Positions 46,240 to 57,859 of a stretch of 64,000 nt of DNA are shown here, one piece after another. The notes under the pieces were generated by a model. The model saw nothing but the letters and a program-made list of their open reading frames with translations. It ran no database searches and was not told where the DNA came from. This stretch comes from Dolomedes plantarius (taxonomy: Eukaryota; Arthropoda; Arachnida; Araneae; Dolomedidae). Position numbers and translations under genes: made by a program. The stretch spans positions 70,895,488 through 70,959,487 of the forward strand of contig OU015503.1 in NCBI GenBank assembly GCA_907164885.2, in the 5' to 3' direction. The first letter of the stretch is position 1. Each line of letters begins with the position of its first letter.

Positions 46240-48080
46240 TTTACTTTCAAAGTCAGTTAGTCAAAATGCATGGCCGGTCAAAGAACTGACACATTTAGGG
46301 TGATCAGATAGACAACGGGAATGATTCTTTCGAGATTTATATCTCTAAATCTTTCACACTACTGATTATGATCGTAATGTAATTTGAATTTTCCCAACAA
46401 GGCCTCTTTACCAAAGAGATCTTTCCTCTTGATATCTGGAGAGAGAATTTACAGTAACAGGTGAACAAAAATCGAGGTGCACTGCGTTCATCAGTGTTCC
46501 ATCCAAAGACAGAGGTCCCCCACGTCTGCTAACCATTGCAAGACAATAAAAAAGGAAAGTCATCAAGTCATGATATGTGATAAGTTAAAATACAATGATA
46601 GCCATATGATAAAGAATATGATAGCCATATTCTTTCTGTGGTCAGGAGGAGAAAGGGAATTATACCTTAGTATCTCTAAATCTGTCGAACTACTAATTGT
46701 GATCATCATGATATTTGTGTTTTACCAGCGAAGTTTCTATACCATAAGAGATCTCTACTCTTATGGTATAGAAATGTTCCATAATGCAAGGCCAGAAATG
46801 TTTCAGACTGCAAGTTTTAGGTCAAGTACTTGACAAAAATTGAGGGTCACCTCGTTCATTGGTGTTCCATCCAAATAGAACTCACACGGAGGTGTTCATT
46901 TCAAGATGATTTAAAATGTAACTCAACTAATCATAATCCGTCACCAGTTACCATGCAATGATTGTCGTATTCCTTGGCTATCCAGATAGAGAAAGAGAAG
47001 GAAATCTTTAAGATTTATATCACTCAATCTGTCTAATTACCAACTAAGATCATATTTTAATTTGTGTTTTCTAGTGACGTCCCTTTCTGATAAGAGATAT
47101 CTGCTCTTGGTGTCTGGAAAGAAACTCTTCAGTAAGCCCTGGACAAAAATTACGGAGCATTCGTCCATTGGTGTTCCATATGAATAGAGAGGTCACACAG
47201 TTCTACTAACATTTCAAGACCATAAAAAAGGAAAGTCAGTTAGTCATGTTCCGTGACCAGTTAAAATGCAATGACAGTCATAATCTTTGGTTGGCCAGGT
47301 AAAGAAAAGGAATTATACCTTTAAGATTTAAATCTTTAAATCTGACTAACTGGCGATAAAGGTCATCTGATTTGCGCTTTATGAGTGAGGTCTGTATATG
47401 ATTAAGGATGTCACCTCTTGAAGATTCACTTTTCCAAGCCGACAAAGAAGGAAAATCAGTTAACCGTGGCTTTTCGCCAGTTAAAATACGACATTCAAAT
47501 TCCGTTGGTAGCGTAATGCAGAAGGGAAAACAGTAATCCCTTTAAGACATTTACCTCTAATTTTATCTAAACACCGATTTTTCACTCAGTATGATATTTG
47601 AGTTTTATCAATGAAGCTTCTATACGATAAGAGATATCTTCTTTTCATGCCTCGAAAAATGCTTTTCAGTAAGAGCTGAATGAAAAAGTTAGCTGTGGAG
47701 CCGTCATTGGTGCTCCATACAAACAGGGACTCCCATAGAGTTATTTGCATTTTCAAGTCGTTACATAAAGGGCATTTTTGAGACATCACCTGTGGCCAGT
47801 TTTAAAGTTCATAGCTAAAATACGTACGTGTAAAGTAGGTGGTCATATAGAATAGAGGTGATTTCTTTAAGTTCATCTAAATGGCGATTTTATGTTCCGC
47901 TAGTAATTTGAAATTTATCAATGAGGTCTTTGTAAGATAAGAGAAAGAGAGATCTTTGAAATCTAGCAAAATATTTTTCAGTAAAAAATGGGCAAAAATT
48001 GTGGAGTGGTGCATCCGAAGTGTTCCATTAATTACGATATTTGCCAACGGAAAAATTCGTATTTCAAAGGTGATAAAGGT
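46240..48080. repeat. divergent tandem array, about 310-370 bp units
   Basis: Five to six units aligned by TTGGTGTTCCATCCAAA-like anchors at about 46493, 46862, 47169, 47710 and 48018, with a weak unit near 47420. Each unit carries, in order: AAAAAGGAAAGTCAGTTAGTCA, CAGTTAAAATGCAATGA, TTAAGATTTATATCTCTAAAT (in part), TTTGTGTTTTA-CAG or TTTTCTAG, GATAAGAGATATCT, TTCAGTAAG. The pyrimidine-AG followed about 60 bp later by CA|GTAAG looks like an exon of roughly 20 codons. Translations agree only partly (RSFYTIRDI-type near 46731 and 47615). Confidence 0.8.
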
Positions 48081-48089
48081 GAGACGTCA

Positions 48090-50427
48090 GTTATGAATAA
48101 TAATCACTCATTAAATTGAGTGTTTCAAGTAAATTTAAGTGTATTTGTACTAGCTATAAGTAGATTTAATAGTATTTGCACTGGCTATCACAACGTGTTG
48201 TTTATTTGTTATAATATTGTGTATGGTATAGCAAAAAGCAACAAAAAATGTTAAATTTTGGCAAAAGATTTATATTTCATAAAATTCTTTACATTTTTGC
48301 TTTAAAACCACAGTTTTCTCCAGGGACAGTGAAAGTGAGTTTAAACTGTGAGAAAAACAACTCTGACGATAAGAATCATCAAAAACGTATCAAGGATCTA
48401 TTCACTGGACCTTGAAAACATACATCTGTCTTTGAGAACAAGGCTGGCATTTTTTTTCTTCAAAAAATAAGGTTTTTCCGTAAATGCAGTTGATAAGAGA
48501 GCTTAAAAAGACCATAAAGGTCCGACGTAAATGCTTAAGGATTATTTCATACAGCAAAATGTATGCTAGAAATTTCAAGCAAGAAGTTTGTTTTAGAGTC
48601 AATGCTACGATATTTTGTAACATCAATGCTGCTTATGACTTCTTGATAAAAATAGATTTTTTGGCCTTAGGATTGATTCTCTTTTGGCATTTTTCATTAA
48701 AGGTTGCCATAAGCGTCCAATTTTATGCTTCGTTTACCCCATACTTCAATATCAAAATTACATTCTTTCATCTAAGAATACGGATGACTCGCGTTTATAA
48801 TAATTTGAAGTATGTGGGATAGTCAGACGAACTAATAAAGTAAGGTCAATATTTTTGCTGAAAAAAAATACAAAAGAAACCAGCTCCCTAATGTGATTAT
48901 TATTTGGAATTAGAACATGTAATAAAATAGATGATCCTATAGTGGCACTTTTTAAAAAAAAAAATTGTTAATTTGAGAAAACACATTCTGACACATGTCT
49001 GAGATAACTAAAAAAAAAAAAACTCAAATTAAATAGGTAATGTTAACATTTAATTTCTCTTCTTCTTACTTTGAATTAATTTTATCATTAATTACAAATT
49101 TGCGCAGAAAGCATCATAATAATTATCTACATACATAAAAAAATTATACGAACACATAATAAATCCTAGTTACATATATTAGTTATTCTGTGCTCTCACC
49201 TGATAAAATATATTACAAATTAATTATTACTCACCAACACCCTCATTGGAAACTGAAGATTATATCTCCTATCTAAAACTCGGTCAAAAAGCAGACCAGA
49301 AAAATCCTCATACCAAATGGCGACTAGCTGAAGAGCGGACCACCTAGAGGTGTATCACAGTCACGGCCTTTTCTTCAACTCCCAAAAAATGTTAAAAAAA
49401 TTCCAGCACCGGAAAAGCAGAGGTCAGAAAATGTTCTCGAACAATTAACACCTTTCAGCTATATCATTGGTTAAAAGATGGTTGCTGGGCCGTTGCTATG
49501 GGGAAACTATGTCCCCTTAATGACCGAGAGGGTGGCAAGTAATTCTCCCTTCTCTGCACTAGACCTTGCGTACTATTCTTACTGTTACAGGTCACACTAA
49601 ATTGCCAACGGGAGGCACATTCCATTCTTCCCAGAAAACCGGTACGAAAAACCACAGGAATGAATTTCAGCACATATATATTTTAAGATTTACAAAATAA
49701 AATAGATACACTTATATAATAAAATAGATACACTAAATGTGCATGGAACCGAATAAATTCTGTATCGAAATTATGAAATCATAATTTATATATATATTTT
49801 TAGACATAAAACAGTATAATAATCAAACTAATTACAAAGTCGAGTTCCATGTCACAGTGATTTTAAGAGAAGATTTGTGCAAGAGCTGTCAATACTTTTG
49901 CTTAACTTGTAAACAAAACTTTCCTCTCTCGACACTGGCAACATTATCAATTAACGCTTGAAAAATATCGTTCAGTAAAAGTTTGACTACAAATTTTACG
50001 GCAGTTGATTATGATACATTCATTGTCAAAGATAACTATTAGAGAAAATCTGTCGCATTTCCTTGGCGGAATGTTTCCTAAAATATGTTTGACAAAACGC
50101 CATGTCCCTCCAAAATTCTATCGGATCCGAGTAAAATTAAATTAAATTAAATTAAAATTTTACTTTAATTATTACTTAAATTTTCTAAATTTACAGCTTG
50201 ATAAATTTCAGCACGATTTCTAACAGTAAATTAAGGAAAATTTAATTGAAATTAGAAAGACTCACAATTAAAAACTAAATTTGATGAAATTTCGGTAGAA
50301 ATTTATATATTTAGCGGATATCCAAGTTTATCGAACTAAAGGTTATTCAACTTCTTTTACTTATTGCAACAACGCATTTGGAAGAACTTGTACTTTATCC
50401 CACAGAATCTTCTAAAAGTAAATACTG
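48090..50427. other. no gene seen
   Basis: AT-rich. The longest frame (48484-48822 plus, 112 codons) is hydrophobic, has no recognisable domain and overlaps an antisense frame; I do not call it. No paired terminal repeats seen. Confidence 0.45.
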
Positions 50428-50435
50428 CAATGTAG

Positions 50436-51266
50436 TAGGGATGCGACATCGGTAACAAAACATCGATGTTTTGAAAAATCGATATTCAATATTAAAACAT
50501 CGATGCTAATAAAACATCGCCCCAAAACCATCGATGTTTCTAAACATCAATGTTTTAGAACATACATTTTTAAAACTGGTTTAGTAACCTCTAACATTAA
50601 TGCTTCTTCGGTTACTCGGGGGGGGGGGGTGATTTAATTTTACTCTGTGATTGGGCTGACACACATGACAAAAACGTGGTTGCTTTTGCCTTGGGCTACA
50701 TTAAGGACTCAAATTTCTGGTTGTAAATATCGCCATGTTTTGCCTTCAAATGTCTATATAAATTCCTGGTATTGCTAGAAGTTTTGAGGGACTTAAGGCA
50801 AATATTGTATTTCGCCCGTTTGTCAGAGGTTTTCCAGAAACATTTCCAAACGATACTTTTGGGAGGTATCTTAATAATAATATTAACGTTAACTTATATA
50901 AAACCAGAAAAAAACAAAAACTTAAATGGCTGCTCTCGTGTTTATAGTATTTATAAAATAAAACCCCATGGAATGTTCTGGAGTGTCAGGAACATTGCAA
51001 GCGTTCTGATTGGTTCATTGGTTGTTGATTGTCTGTTTGCTAAGGAATCGTTCCCCTTTTTGTATTCGTCCTTTTCAGAATTCAGACTTTTATTTACTGA
51101 GTGTGAAAATTATGCTACGTGGTAAATTTTTTTATTATGGTACTTTTTCTTTTAAAAAAAACATCGAGACAACGAAAAACATCAAGCACAAAACATCGAT
51201 GTTAAAAAAACATCGGCTTCAATAAATCGATGTTTTGAAAACATCGACATCGATGTCGCATCCCTA
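50436..51266 (-). mobile_element. hAT element with ATCGATGT-rich ends
   Basis: Ends TAGGGATGCGACATCG and, from the right, the same. The 8-bp flanks CAATGTAG (50428-50435) and AAATGTTG (51267-51274) match at six of eight positions. Both subterminal regions carry many AACATCGATGTT palindromes, possible transposase-binding sites. Inside is a BED-finger fossil on the minus strand. Confidence 0.78.
50702..50821 (-). pseudogene. BED-type zinc finger remnant of hAT transposase
   Basis: Forty codons on the minus strand read KRAKYNICLKSLKTSSNTRN followed by LYRHLKAKHGDIYNQKFESL. The spacing C..C...H....H of a BED finger is kept except that the first Cys position is Tyr (KY-NIC). BED fingers are the N-terminal DNA-binding part of many hAT transposases. 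The catalytic core is deleted. Confidence 0.7.
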
Positions 51267-51426
51267 AAATGTTGCTCTAAGAAATGTATATTCCAGTATC
51301 CATTACGAAATCAAAACTGTGGCTAATCATAAATTACAACTGCGTCATAAAAAAGCACACTTAATGTTTTAATTTGTATTGTTATTTTATCTAGTCTTAT
51401 TATGAAGTATACTTGTAGTTCAAACG

Positions 51427-51653
51427 GCGTGGCCGTGGCGGCCTTGTGGTACAGCGCGCTGTTTTCGGTGCTGAGGGTGCTCCGATCGAATCCTGGCGAA
51501 GCGCCACTAAACTGCCTCCATTTGTGTCGTCTCTTCATAGGGGGCAATGCTGGTTCGCCTATATGGTGCCCCCATAATAAAATGTCCAGCAAAACTGCGA
51601 TGAATTATAGGCGAATGTCTTCGTGACAAGAGCCTCCACATTGGAAAAAAAAA
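51427..51653 (+). mobile_element. tRNA-derived SINE with poly(A) and 9-bp TSD
   Basis: A-box-like GTGGCGGCCTTGTGGTAC, B-box CGATCGAATCC (51483-51493), body to AGCCTCCACATTGG, then nine A. Flanking duplicates GTTCAAACG at 51418-51426 and 51654-51662 are perfect. This shows retroposition and a fairly recent date. A different family from 4983; its head resembles that of 45776 (GTTTTCGGTGC(T/G)GAGG). Confidence 0.88.
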
Positions 51654-51837
51654 GTTCAAACGTCGTCCATTTCACTTAAATGTAATTTATAAACTTCTCC
51701 CTTAACAATGACAAATCAATAATAATTTTTAAAAAGATTTGTTTCCATAAAAGTTGTCATTTATAAATGAATTTTTTTCCTTGGAGGAATTTGTTTAGTT
51801 TTAAATCCTTTTCAAATCAGTGGTATTTTATGTAAAA

Positions 51838-53843
51838 TCTATATAATTAAGTTACTAAGCCGACATTTTGGGCAGTCCGTGAAAGAAAACTACAGCATGA
51901 ATTTACTTCATTTTAGTCTTAAACGAAAGATTGTAATTGTGGCGGTGAAAAAGAATTTTAATTGTTTGGGTTATTATATATTAAATATTTACTATTAATG
52001 ATGATGATTATGATTTTGAATTCATTGTTTAAGATCGCGGTTAGTACATTGATTAATTGTTGTGATTCCCAAATGATGGAAACGACTCTGGTTTACATAG
52101 ACAAATTAATTTATTGAATATTAAAACACATAAATAATACGATAAAAGTTACTAAATATTTCCTCCTTCATTTACACATTACTCACAACTTCTTTACTAC
52201 CAAATTAATTCTCTACGACTCATATATTTAATTCATTCACTTATTATGATAACATTTTATAAACATAATCACTCATATATCCATGTTCCATTACTACCAA
52301 TATTTACTCATATATATATATATATATATAAGCATAACATCATATTAATTAAATTGTTTTTGTACGAATTATCGGTCACCTCCTTAACATTTTATACTCA
52401 AATAACATACTCATCGCGCTCTATATTAGTTATTAAGGCTACACACTGAGAAGCAATAACAGTAATATAAAAAGGAAACGCAAAAAGTCGGTACCTCGAA
52501 AGGTGACTTTTGGATCATTATGATGGGCGGCTGGCATTCGTAAGGACGAACTTCATTGTATTATCATCGCACGGAACTAGGGCACTTTCTTCGTCTGGTA
52601 TAAGGGTCCGTCAATCATGGCAGACACTCTACACGGGACACTGGGGCACTGTCATCATCGGTTCTCTGACTCCTTCACTCCTTGCAGACCCTCGGCACGG
52701 GACACTGGGCGCTCTTTTCTAGGTATATGGGCTCCTTTGCATGGGCCACGACTTATATTATATCATCGGGGTTTCTTCGTACATATTCATCGGATTGACA
52801 CTACTTTTATCTCCAAAGCTTCTAACTAACTCTCCTCATAGGTATATATGCCTTCTTTTCTTATTTCATATTATTTTCTCTTATTAATGCTGACTCCACC
52901 TCTTACAATTTCCATTGGTAATATTATTACCATGCCATCGCCATTCGTCTGTGACTGCCTCCTCTCAATCCCCTTGTCACCAATGCGCATCGAAGGCGGG
53001 ATGTATAAAATTCTCCCTCCAACTTAACTTTTTTTTCCATGCTTCGGCATCAAGCAGGGTGGCCTGTTTTATAGTCATCATAAATTTAGTCTTCCCTTTC
53101 TTCTTTTCTTCTATTCGTTGCAACTCACTCTCTTGGACTTTTATCTTATACTTCTTGCTACAAGCACAATCTATAAATTTCGTTTCGCTATATTGTTGGC
53201 TCTCTCCCTTTCTCTTTTTATTGCCCGTCATTTGCCATGTTTCTTTCTTACATTTAGCAATTATTTTACTTCGTCCCGTAATTTTCAATTCTCCTGCCCC
53301 TGGCCGTGACACTACTGTCATGTCCCTATGACAGTAATCTGTAGATTTGTCAAATTTGTTTTTTGTAACCGCAATTTATATTAATTAGCGATAATTTACA
53401 ATTAAAAACTGATTTCTACGCATGCTCAGTGGCATGTTTAAATCTGTCTTTAGAAACTCACTCTTTCTGCGGATGCTCAGTGATATGTTTTAATGATAAA
53501 CACGTATGTTCCAAGGAGTCTCTCTAGATCTCTCTCTGCCATTTTTATTTTTATGATACTTATGTTTGTGAAAAATAAGATTAAACCTGATAGAAACCGT
53601 TTATTTCACGCTGTTTAATTAGCTATAATTTGCATTTTAAAAAAAGTGATTTCTGCGCATGCTCGGTGACATTTTAAAATCCGGCTTTAGATACTCACTA
53701 AGCACGAGGCCGCTTAAACACATTAATTTCTTTCAGCGCATTAATACGAATTTCAACATATGGCAATGATGTGTTGAGTATAATTTGGGTATTAGTACAT
53801 TTATTTACTATCTAGCTGTCATGTTTTGACGGGTACCAACTAG
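51838..53843 (+). mobile_element. non-autonomous Helitron split by an LTR
   Basis: The 5' end A|TCTATATAATTAAGTTAC and the 3' end with hairpin GTCATGTTTTGAC, GGGTACCAA, CTAG|T (53840-53843). Without the 1.4-kb insertion the element is about 605 bp and aligns with 61231-61849 along its length (CTAAGCCGACATTTTGGG, CGCATGCTCAGTG, CATGTTTTGACGGGTACC). No coding capacity. Confidence 0.82.
51938..53333 (+). repeat. probable solo LTR, 1396 bp, with 5-bp TSD
   Basis: TGTGGCGGTGAAAAAG at one end and CCCTATGACA at the other, so TGT...ACA. GTAAT is duplicated at 51933-51937 and 53334-53338. The related Helitron at 61231-61849 reads GATTGTAATCTGTAG without interruption, i.e. the empty site. No gag or pol motif inside; a 138-codon frame (52915-53331) has none. 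Internal 40- to 50-bp tandem words CACGGGACACTGGG near 52634 and 52695. No second LTR was seen. Confidence 0.8.
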
Positions 53844-54264
53844 TATTGGTTTAAGTTTCTTATGATTTTTGGAAAAAGTCTAAGGGTCCGTGAGAAATTA
53901 AGTTTGGGAATTCCAGGCCGAGAAGGTTTTCTTTGCCGCCGACACCCCCAGTTTTCAGTCTCAGCTTCCCTACAAATATACAGAATTATCAACAAAAGTT
54001 AATTAGTCTCGTAGAATAACATTCATAAAAAGTGTTAGGCCTTGTTCGCACTGCTTCCGTCAGCATCAGCATGCGGTACGGGTCAATGTAGTTCACATTG
54101 AAATATTCGTAACCAATCGTAGACCATTGCATTTTCAAGGCTTTACTTTTGGAGGTCTGTAATTGGTTAAAAATTTTCCGATGCCAGAAACGATGACGCT
54201 GGTGATCGTAATGTGAACAAGTCCTTACTCTGAAATTTTTAATGAATGTATGCTATGGTACAGT

Positions 54265-54414
54265 CAGTGGCGCACCCAGGATTTAATATTCGGGGGGGGG
54301 GGACGAGTTGAACGGATAAAAATATTTATAAAGCAAATTCAATATTCATAATGAAATTTCTATTTCTTTTTTGGGGGGCTGGGCCCCTTTGCCCACCCCC
54401 TGGGTGCGCCACTG
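54265..54414. mobile_element. 150-bp hAT MITE
   Basis: Ends CAGTGGCGCACCCAGG on both sides. The 8-bp flanks GGTACAGT (54257-54264) and TGTACAGT (54415-54422) match at seven of eight. Interior has a G10 run and CCCC-rich sequence; no frame. Confidence 0.85.
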
Positions 54415-54424
54415 TGTACAGTAA

Positions 54425-55185
54425 CACAAATAATATGAAATACAAATTAATTGCTGGCAAAATTTAAACTAATTTACCCCTTTCAGGTTGAATATTGCTA
54501 TACATTTCAGTACTATTATAGATGTTCTGTATTTTATTAATTTGGGAAATGATGGTAGTATTTTAGAACTGAAAATGTGGATTCCATTTCGATAATATGA
54601 GCATATATTTAATTTAAATACCAAAATTTATAAAAAAAATGGAAGAGTAGAAGAAATAATAAATAAGACAGATAAACTATTGGCTAAACTAATAAAAAAA
54701 TAAAATTTAATAAATAAATATTGTGGTAACTTAAATAGTTAAACTTTTCAAGGAGAAAAGTGTACGTTATGGAGATGCTATTTCCTTATGTTCAACACTT
54801 TATTGATTGGTAAACTGATTGCATTTCGCAACCGAATTTGAGAATTTGGGTTTAATAAAATTACTGTATTAAATATGAATGTTTAACAGCATGGTAAAGC
54901 AGTTCAAATAGTGCAAATTATAAACTGTTGGTGCAAATGCAGTTCTTTGGTTGAATAATATTTTCCACGAAAATAATATTTTGTGATATAATGCGTTTTA
55001 CTTTATTACATAATGAAAATCAATATGGTGATTCAGCCGCTCGTTATCAAAATTTTTTTATATGAGATCGGAAAAACAGTATGGGAGGCTCAAGAATTGA
55101 ATTTAGAACCCTTAAAAACTCCCGAAAAGTTTGCTGATTCAGCCTCATAAGTCATTCTAACATACAAAATATATCTTGATATGAA
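54425..55185. other. no gene seen
   Basis: AT-rich sequence without frames, paired repeats or motifs. Confidence 0.5.
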
Positions 55186-55189
55186 TTTT

Positions 55190-56186
55190 AAAAAATGAGA
55201 GACGGTAGTTCGGATGGAAGAAAAACAGGCCACAGTGTTAGGAGGTTCAGTTCCGAATCCCTCTCCTGGACTGAGAAAAACTGATGTTGTTGCTTATGCC
55301 TGTAACGACTTTGCCTAAAGTGAGACTGACAGCCTTTAAAATTAATCAACACATTTATTTGGTCTTCTTGGCTAATTAAGGCAAGTGTACAAAATAATAT
55401 TAAAATTACAAAAAAATTAGGGTTCGTGATGTCAGGATGAATTGGCTGGGCTCTCCGTTCTGGCGAAGCACGTGTCCGTTCCAGAGATCTCCTATCATAT
55501 CGGAAAATAACGGACAACTCGCTGCCCGCTGCTATGCCCATTGAGTATATCTCGTATTCTCGACTTCTGGGGAGGCTGTAGGTTACGCCCCTTTCGTTAC
55601 AGCTTGCCGCTTCCAAGTGTCTCGTAGGCTCCGGCCAGTCTGCACTAGGCTTTGTCATCGGGACCACATTGTCAACGAGTGGGGGACTTTTCAAAAGGAT
55701 ACTCCTTCCTAGAAGTAATCAGAAGAGTCTCTGGGCCTAGTCTATTGTGGCACTAAACGGTAAGGTAACCTTTCGGCACTGATGAAACAATTTAGTTTAC
55801 AAAGGGGTGTCCGCTCCACGTGAGGGATGTCGAAGTCATTACATGCCCCTTCACGGACAGCAACATCAGATCAAGGCCATTATAGTCTAATGGGCTGAGT
55901 GATGCGGCTCCGGTTTTAAGTTATCACCACAAGGGTCGAAGTCCGACTTGGCTAACGGACGGGTCCCGTAATTTTGAACCGAGTCAAGTGACAAGACAGG
56001 TACACTTCACCCCGCACCTCCAGAGGTCAATTTTGAGAACATAGAGGACATTGCAGCCACAACAGATATTACGTGCACCAGCCGTCATTAGCGTACACTG
56101 CTGTGGATTTGTCAGCGATGAGCATTGAACCAGAGACGTTCAGATCATTGGTTCGCTGCCTTTGGCAACTGGGTCACCGTGTCCTG
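55190..56186. repeat. GC-richer repeat block with opposed tRNA-like heads
   Basis: Three tRNA-like signals: GGTTCAGTTCCGAATCC near 55243; on the plus strand ATAGTCTAATGGGCTGAG with B-box GGGTCGAAGTCCGAC near 55880-55953; and on the minus strand GTGACCCAGTTGCC with B-box TGGTTCAATGC near 56180-56118. A 168-codon minus-strand frame (55188-55694, MKSPPLVDNVVPMTKPSADW onward) has no recognised domain and I take it as a chance frame in a repeat. Probably two or more SINEs inserted head to head; limits are not resolved. Confidence 0.5.
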
Positions 56187-56289
56187 AAAATCTGCGAATA
56201 AAATCACAAAAAATAAAGAAATACAGGCAAATATGCTTTCTTTTTCAAAATTTATTCCCTCAGATGTTATGGAACGACCCCATCGTTAA

Positions 56290-56707
56290 GTCTGCAGTGT
56301 ACTAACTCTATTGGATTCCTTCACCTCAATGATGACCTATGGAAAAAAATGTGTCGACTATTGACAGCTACATAAATGCCGAAATTCCAATAGAAATGGT
56401 ATTTTAAGATAGCCTGAACTTTTCTGCACCTTGAAACAACATTAATACATATTAGAAATTTCGTCCACAAAAGGAATTTAGGGGCATTTAAAACACACTA
56501 TATTATAATTTTCCCCGAATAACTTAAATTTAAAAATATTTTTGGCATTTTTTAAACTAAAAATGCCCCAAGGTGTAAAAATACATTCTCTATGATCGAA
56601 TACAATTGAAAAAAATCTTAAAATCCACGCCAGAAATCAGTGGACACATTTTCTCCATAGGGTAACATTGAGGTGAGCGAATCCAATAGGGTTAATACAT
56701 AGCAGCC
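56290..56707. mobile_element. inverted-repeat MITE, GGCTGC ends (copy 2)
   Basis: Flanks TTAA (56286-56289) and TGAA (56708-56711). The left begins GTCTGCAGTGTACTAACTC; the right, read inward, GGCTGCTATGTATTAACCC then CTATTGGATTCGCTCACC. Shares most internal words with 21803-22227, in opposite internal order. Confidence 0.75.
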
Positions 56708-56720
56708 TGAATTTCACTTT

Positions 56721-56984
56721 TCAAAGCACGGGCGAAGACATTTTGTAAGAAGCTGCTTCTGTGAACCCTGACGGCCGAAATAACATCAGAGAGAGACTTA
56801 GTGTGTGTTTCCATACACTTGTTGAGGACTTCGTAAGGGGGTCAAAATGGTGAACCCATATTTCATCATCTGTTATTACCGTCTTTAGGATATTCGGATC
56901 CTTTTTAACCATCTTTTTTCTTTTATCACACAACCCATTCCATTTCTTAGTTCTGAATCCTCTTTTCCTGTGTGCAAACCGCAA
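56721..56984 (-). pseudogene. mariner transposase fragment
   Basis: Minus-strand frame with WNGLCDKRKKMVKKDPNILK, then TVITDDEIWVHHFDPLTKSS and SVWKH. ITxDExW with HHFDP-TK is the first catalytic-Asp region of mariner (DD34D) transposases. The second Asp and everything after it are missing. The left limit is set by the adjacent TTAA MITE. Confidence 0.75.
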
Positions 56985-57389
56985 ACACTCTTAAAAGAAA
57001 TTCTCAATGGCAAAAACGGAATATTCTATCACGTTTAAAAAAAAATTGCGACAGATTCTTCTTTAATTCCGAAAGTCACCTGCAGTTTCATTTTTCACAG
57101 TCGCATTCTTGCAAACTCGAGAAAGAAATATTCTGTTTTCATGAAACGCCCTTTATACGTTTGAAAGCATACGGCAGTTATTCACGGCGACAAAAATTTC
57201 AGGATCTTTTGAAAAAAAATAAATGAATGAATAAATAGGTAAGAGAAGATACAAAGGATGACATCCAATATCGTTGGCCATGAAAAGAAAGGTGGAAATA
57301 TGTCAGGAAAGGACTTGGAGAGACGAAAATTCTTCCGAACACCGGGAGATTTCAGTGGATAGAATAACGGCGTTGAAATTGGGAACCTT

Positions 57390-57850
57390 GAAATTAGAAT
57401 TCATGTTCAATACCCAGTTCTGTAAGACAGTCGCTGCAGTTTAGAGGATCAGAACAATTTGATTAAAAATTCCCAGCGAATATTTTCTAATATTTTTTTA
57501 ATATAGTTTATGAACTTTAAGTTATGAAGTCAGTGAGGAGAAAGGGTTTCTTCAGTACCAAGTCCTGGAAAATAGTCGCAGCAGTTAAGAAGATCATCAC
57601 AATTTGATTCAAAAATTCCCAGCGAATATTTTTCTAATATTTTGGTTAATATAGTTATGAATTTTAAGTTATGAAGTCTGCGAGGAGAGAGGGATTTCTT
57701 CAATGCCAAGTTCTGGAAGACACTCGCAGCAGCTTAGAGGATCATCACAATTTGATTCAAAAATTCCCAGCGAATATTTTTCTAATATTTTTGTTAATAT
57801 AGTTATGAACTTTAAGTTATGAAGTCTGTGAGGAGAGAGAGTTTTCAAAA
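57390..57850. repeat. 147-bp tandem repeat, three units
   Basis: TCCCAGCGAATATTT at 57471, 57617 and 57765 (spacing 146 and 148). Other words in each unit: CAGTCGCTGCAG/CACTCGCAGCAG, GATCATCACAATTTGATTC, AATATAGTTATGAA, TTAAGTTATGAAGTC, GAGGAGAGAG, TTTCTTCA. Units two and three are more alike than either is to the first. Some edges (TTTCTTCAG, AATATAG) look acceptor-like, but no open frame is shared. Confidence 0.88.
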
Positions 57851-57859
57851 GTTTCCCTC

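Noticed and set aside
48484..48822. 112-codon plus-strand frame
   Set aside because: AT-rich, hydrophobic by composition, no domain, antisense frame overlapping, no splice or promoter context. It may be chance.
52915..53331. 138-codon frame and its antisense partner inside the solo LTR
   Set aside because: Wholly within a non-coding LTR by the empty-site comparison; no retroviral or host motif.
55188..55694. 168-codon minus-strand frame as a gene
   Set aside because: Longest frame with no transposase motif, but it lies in SINE-like sequence with a B-box-like word and reads as low-complexity polar sequence. I kept it only as part of the repeat block.
57000..57226. 84-codon plus-strand frame next to the mariner fragment
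   Set aside because: Lys/Phe/Ser-rich AT-derived composition and no match to the C-terminal half of mariner; probably chance.
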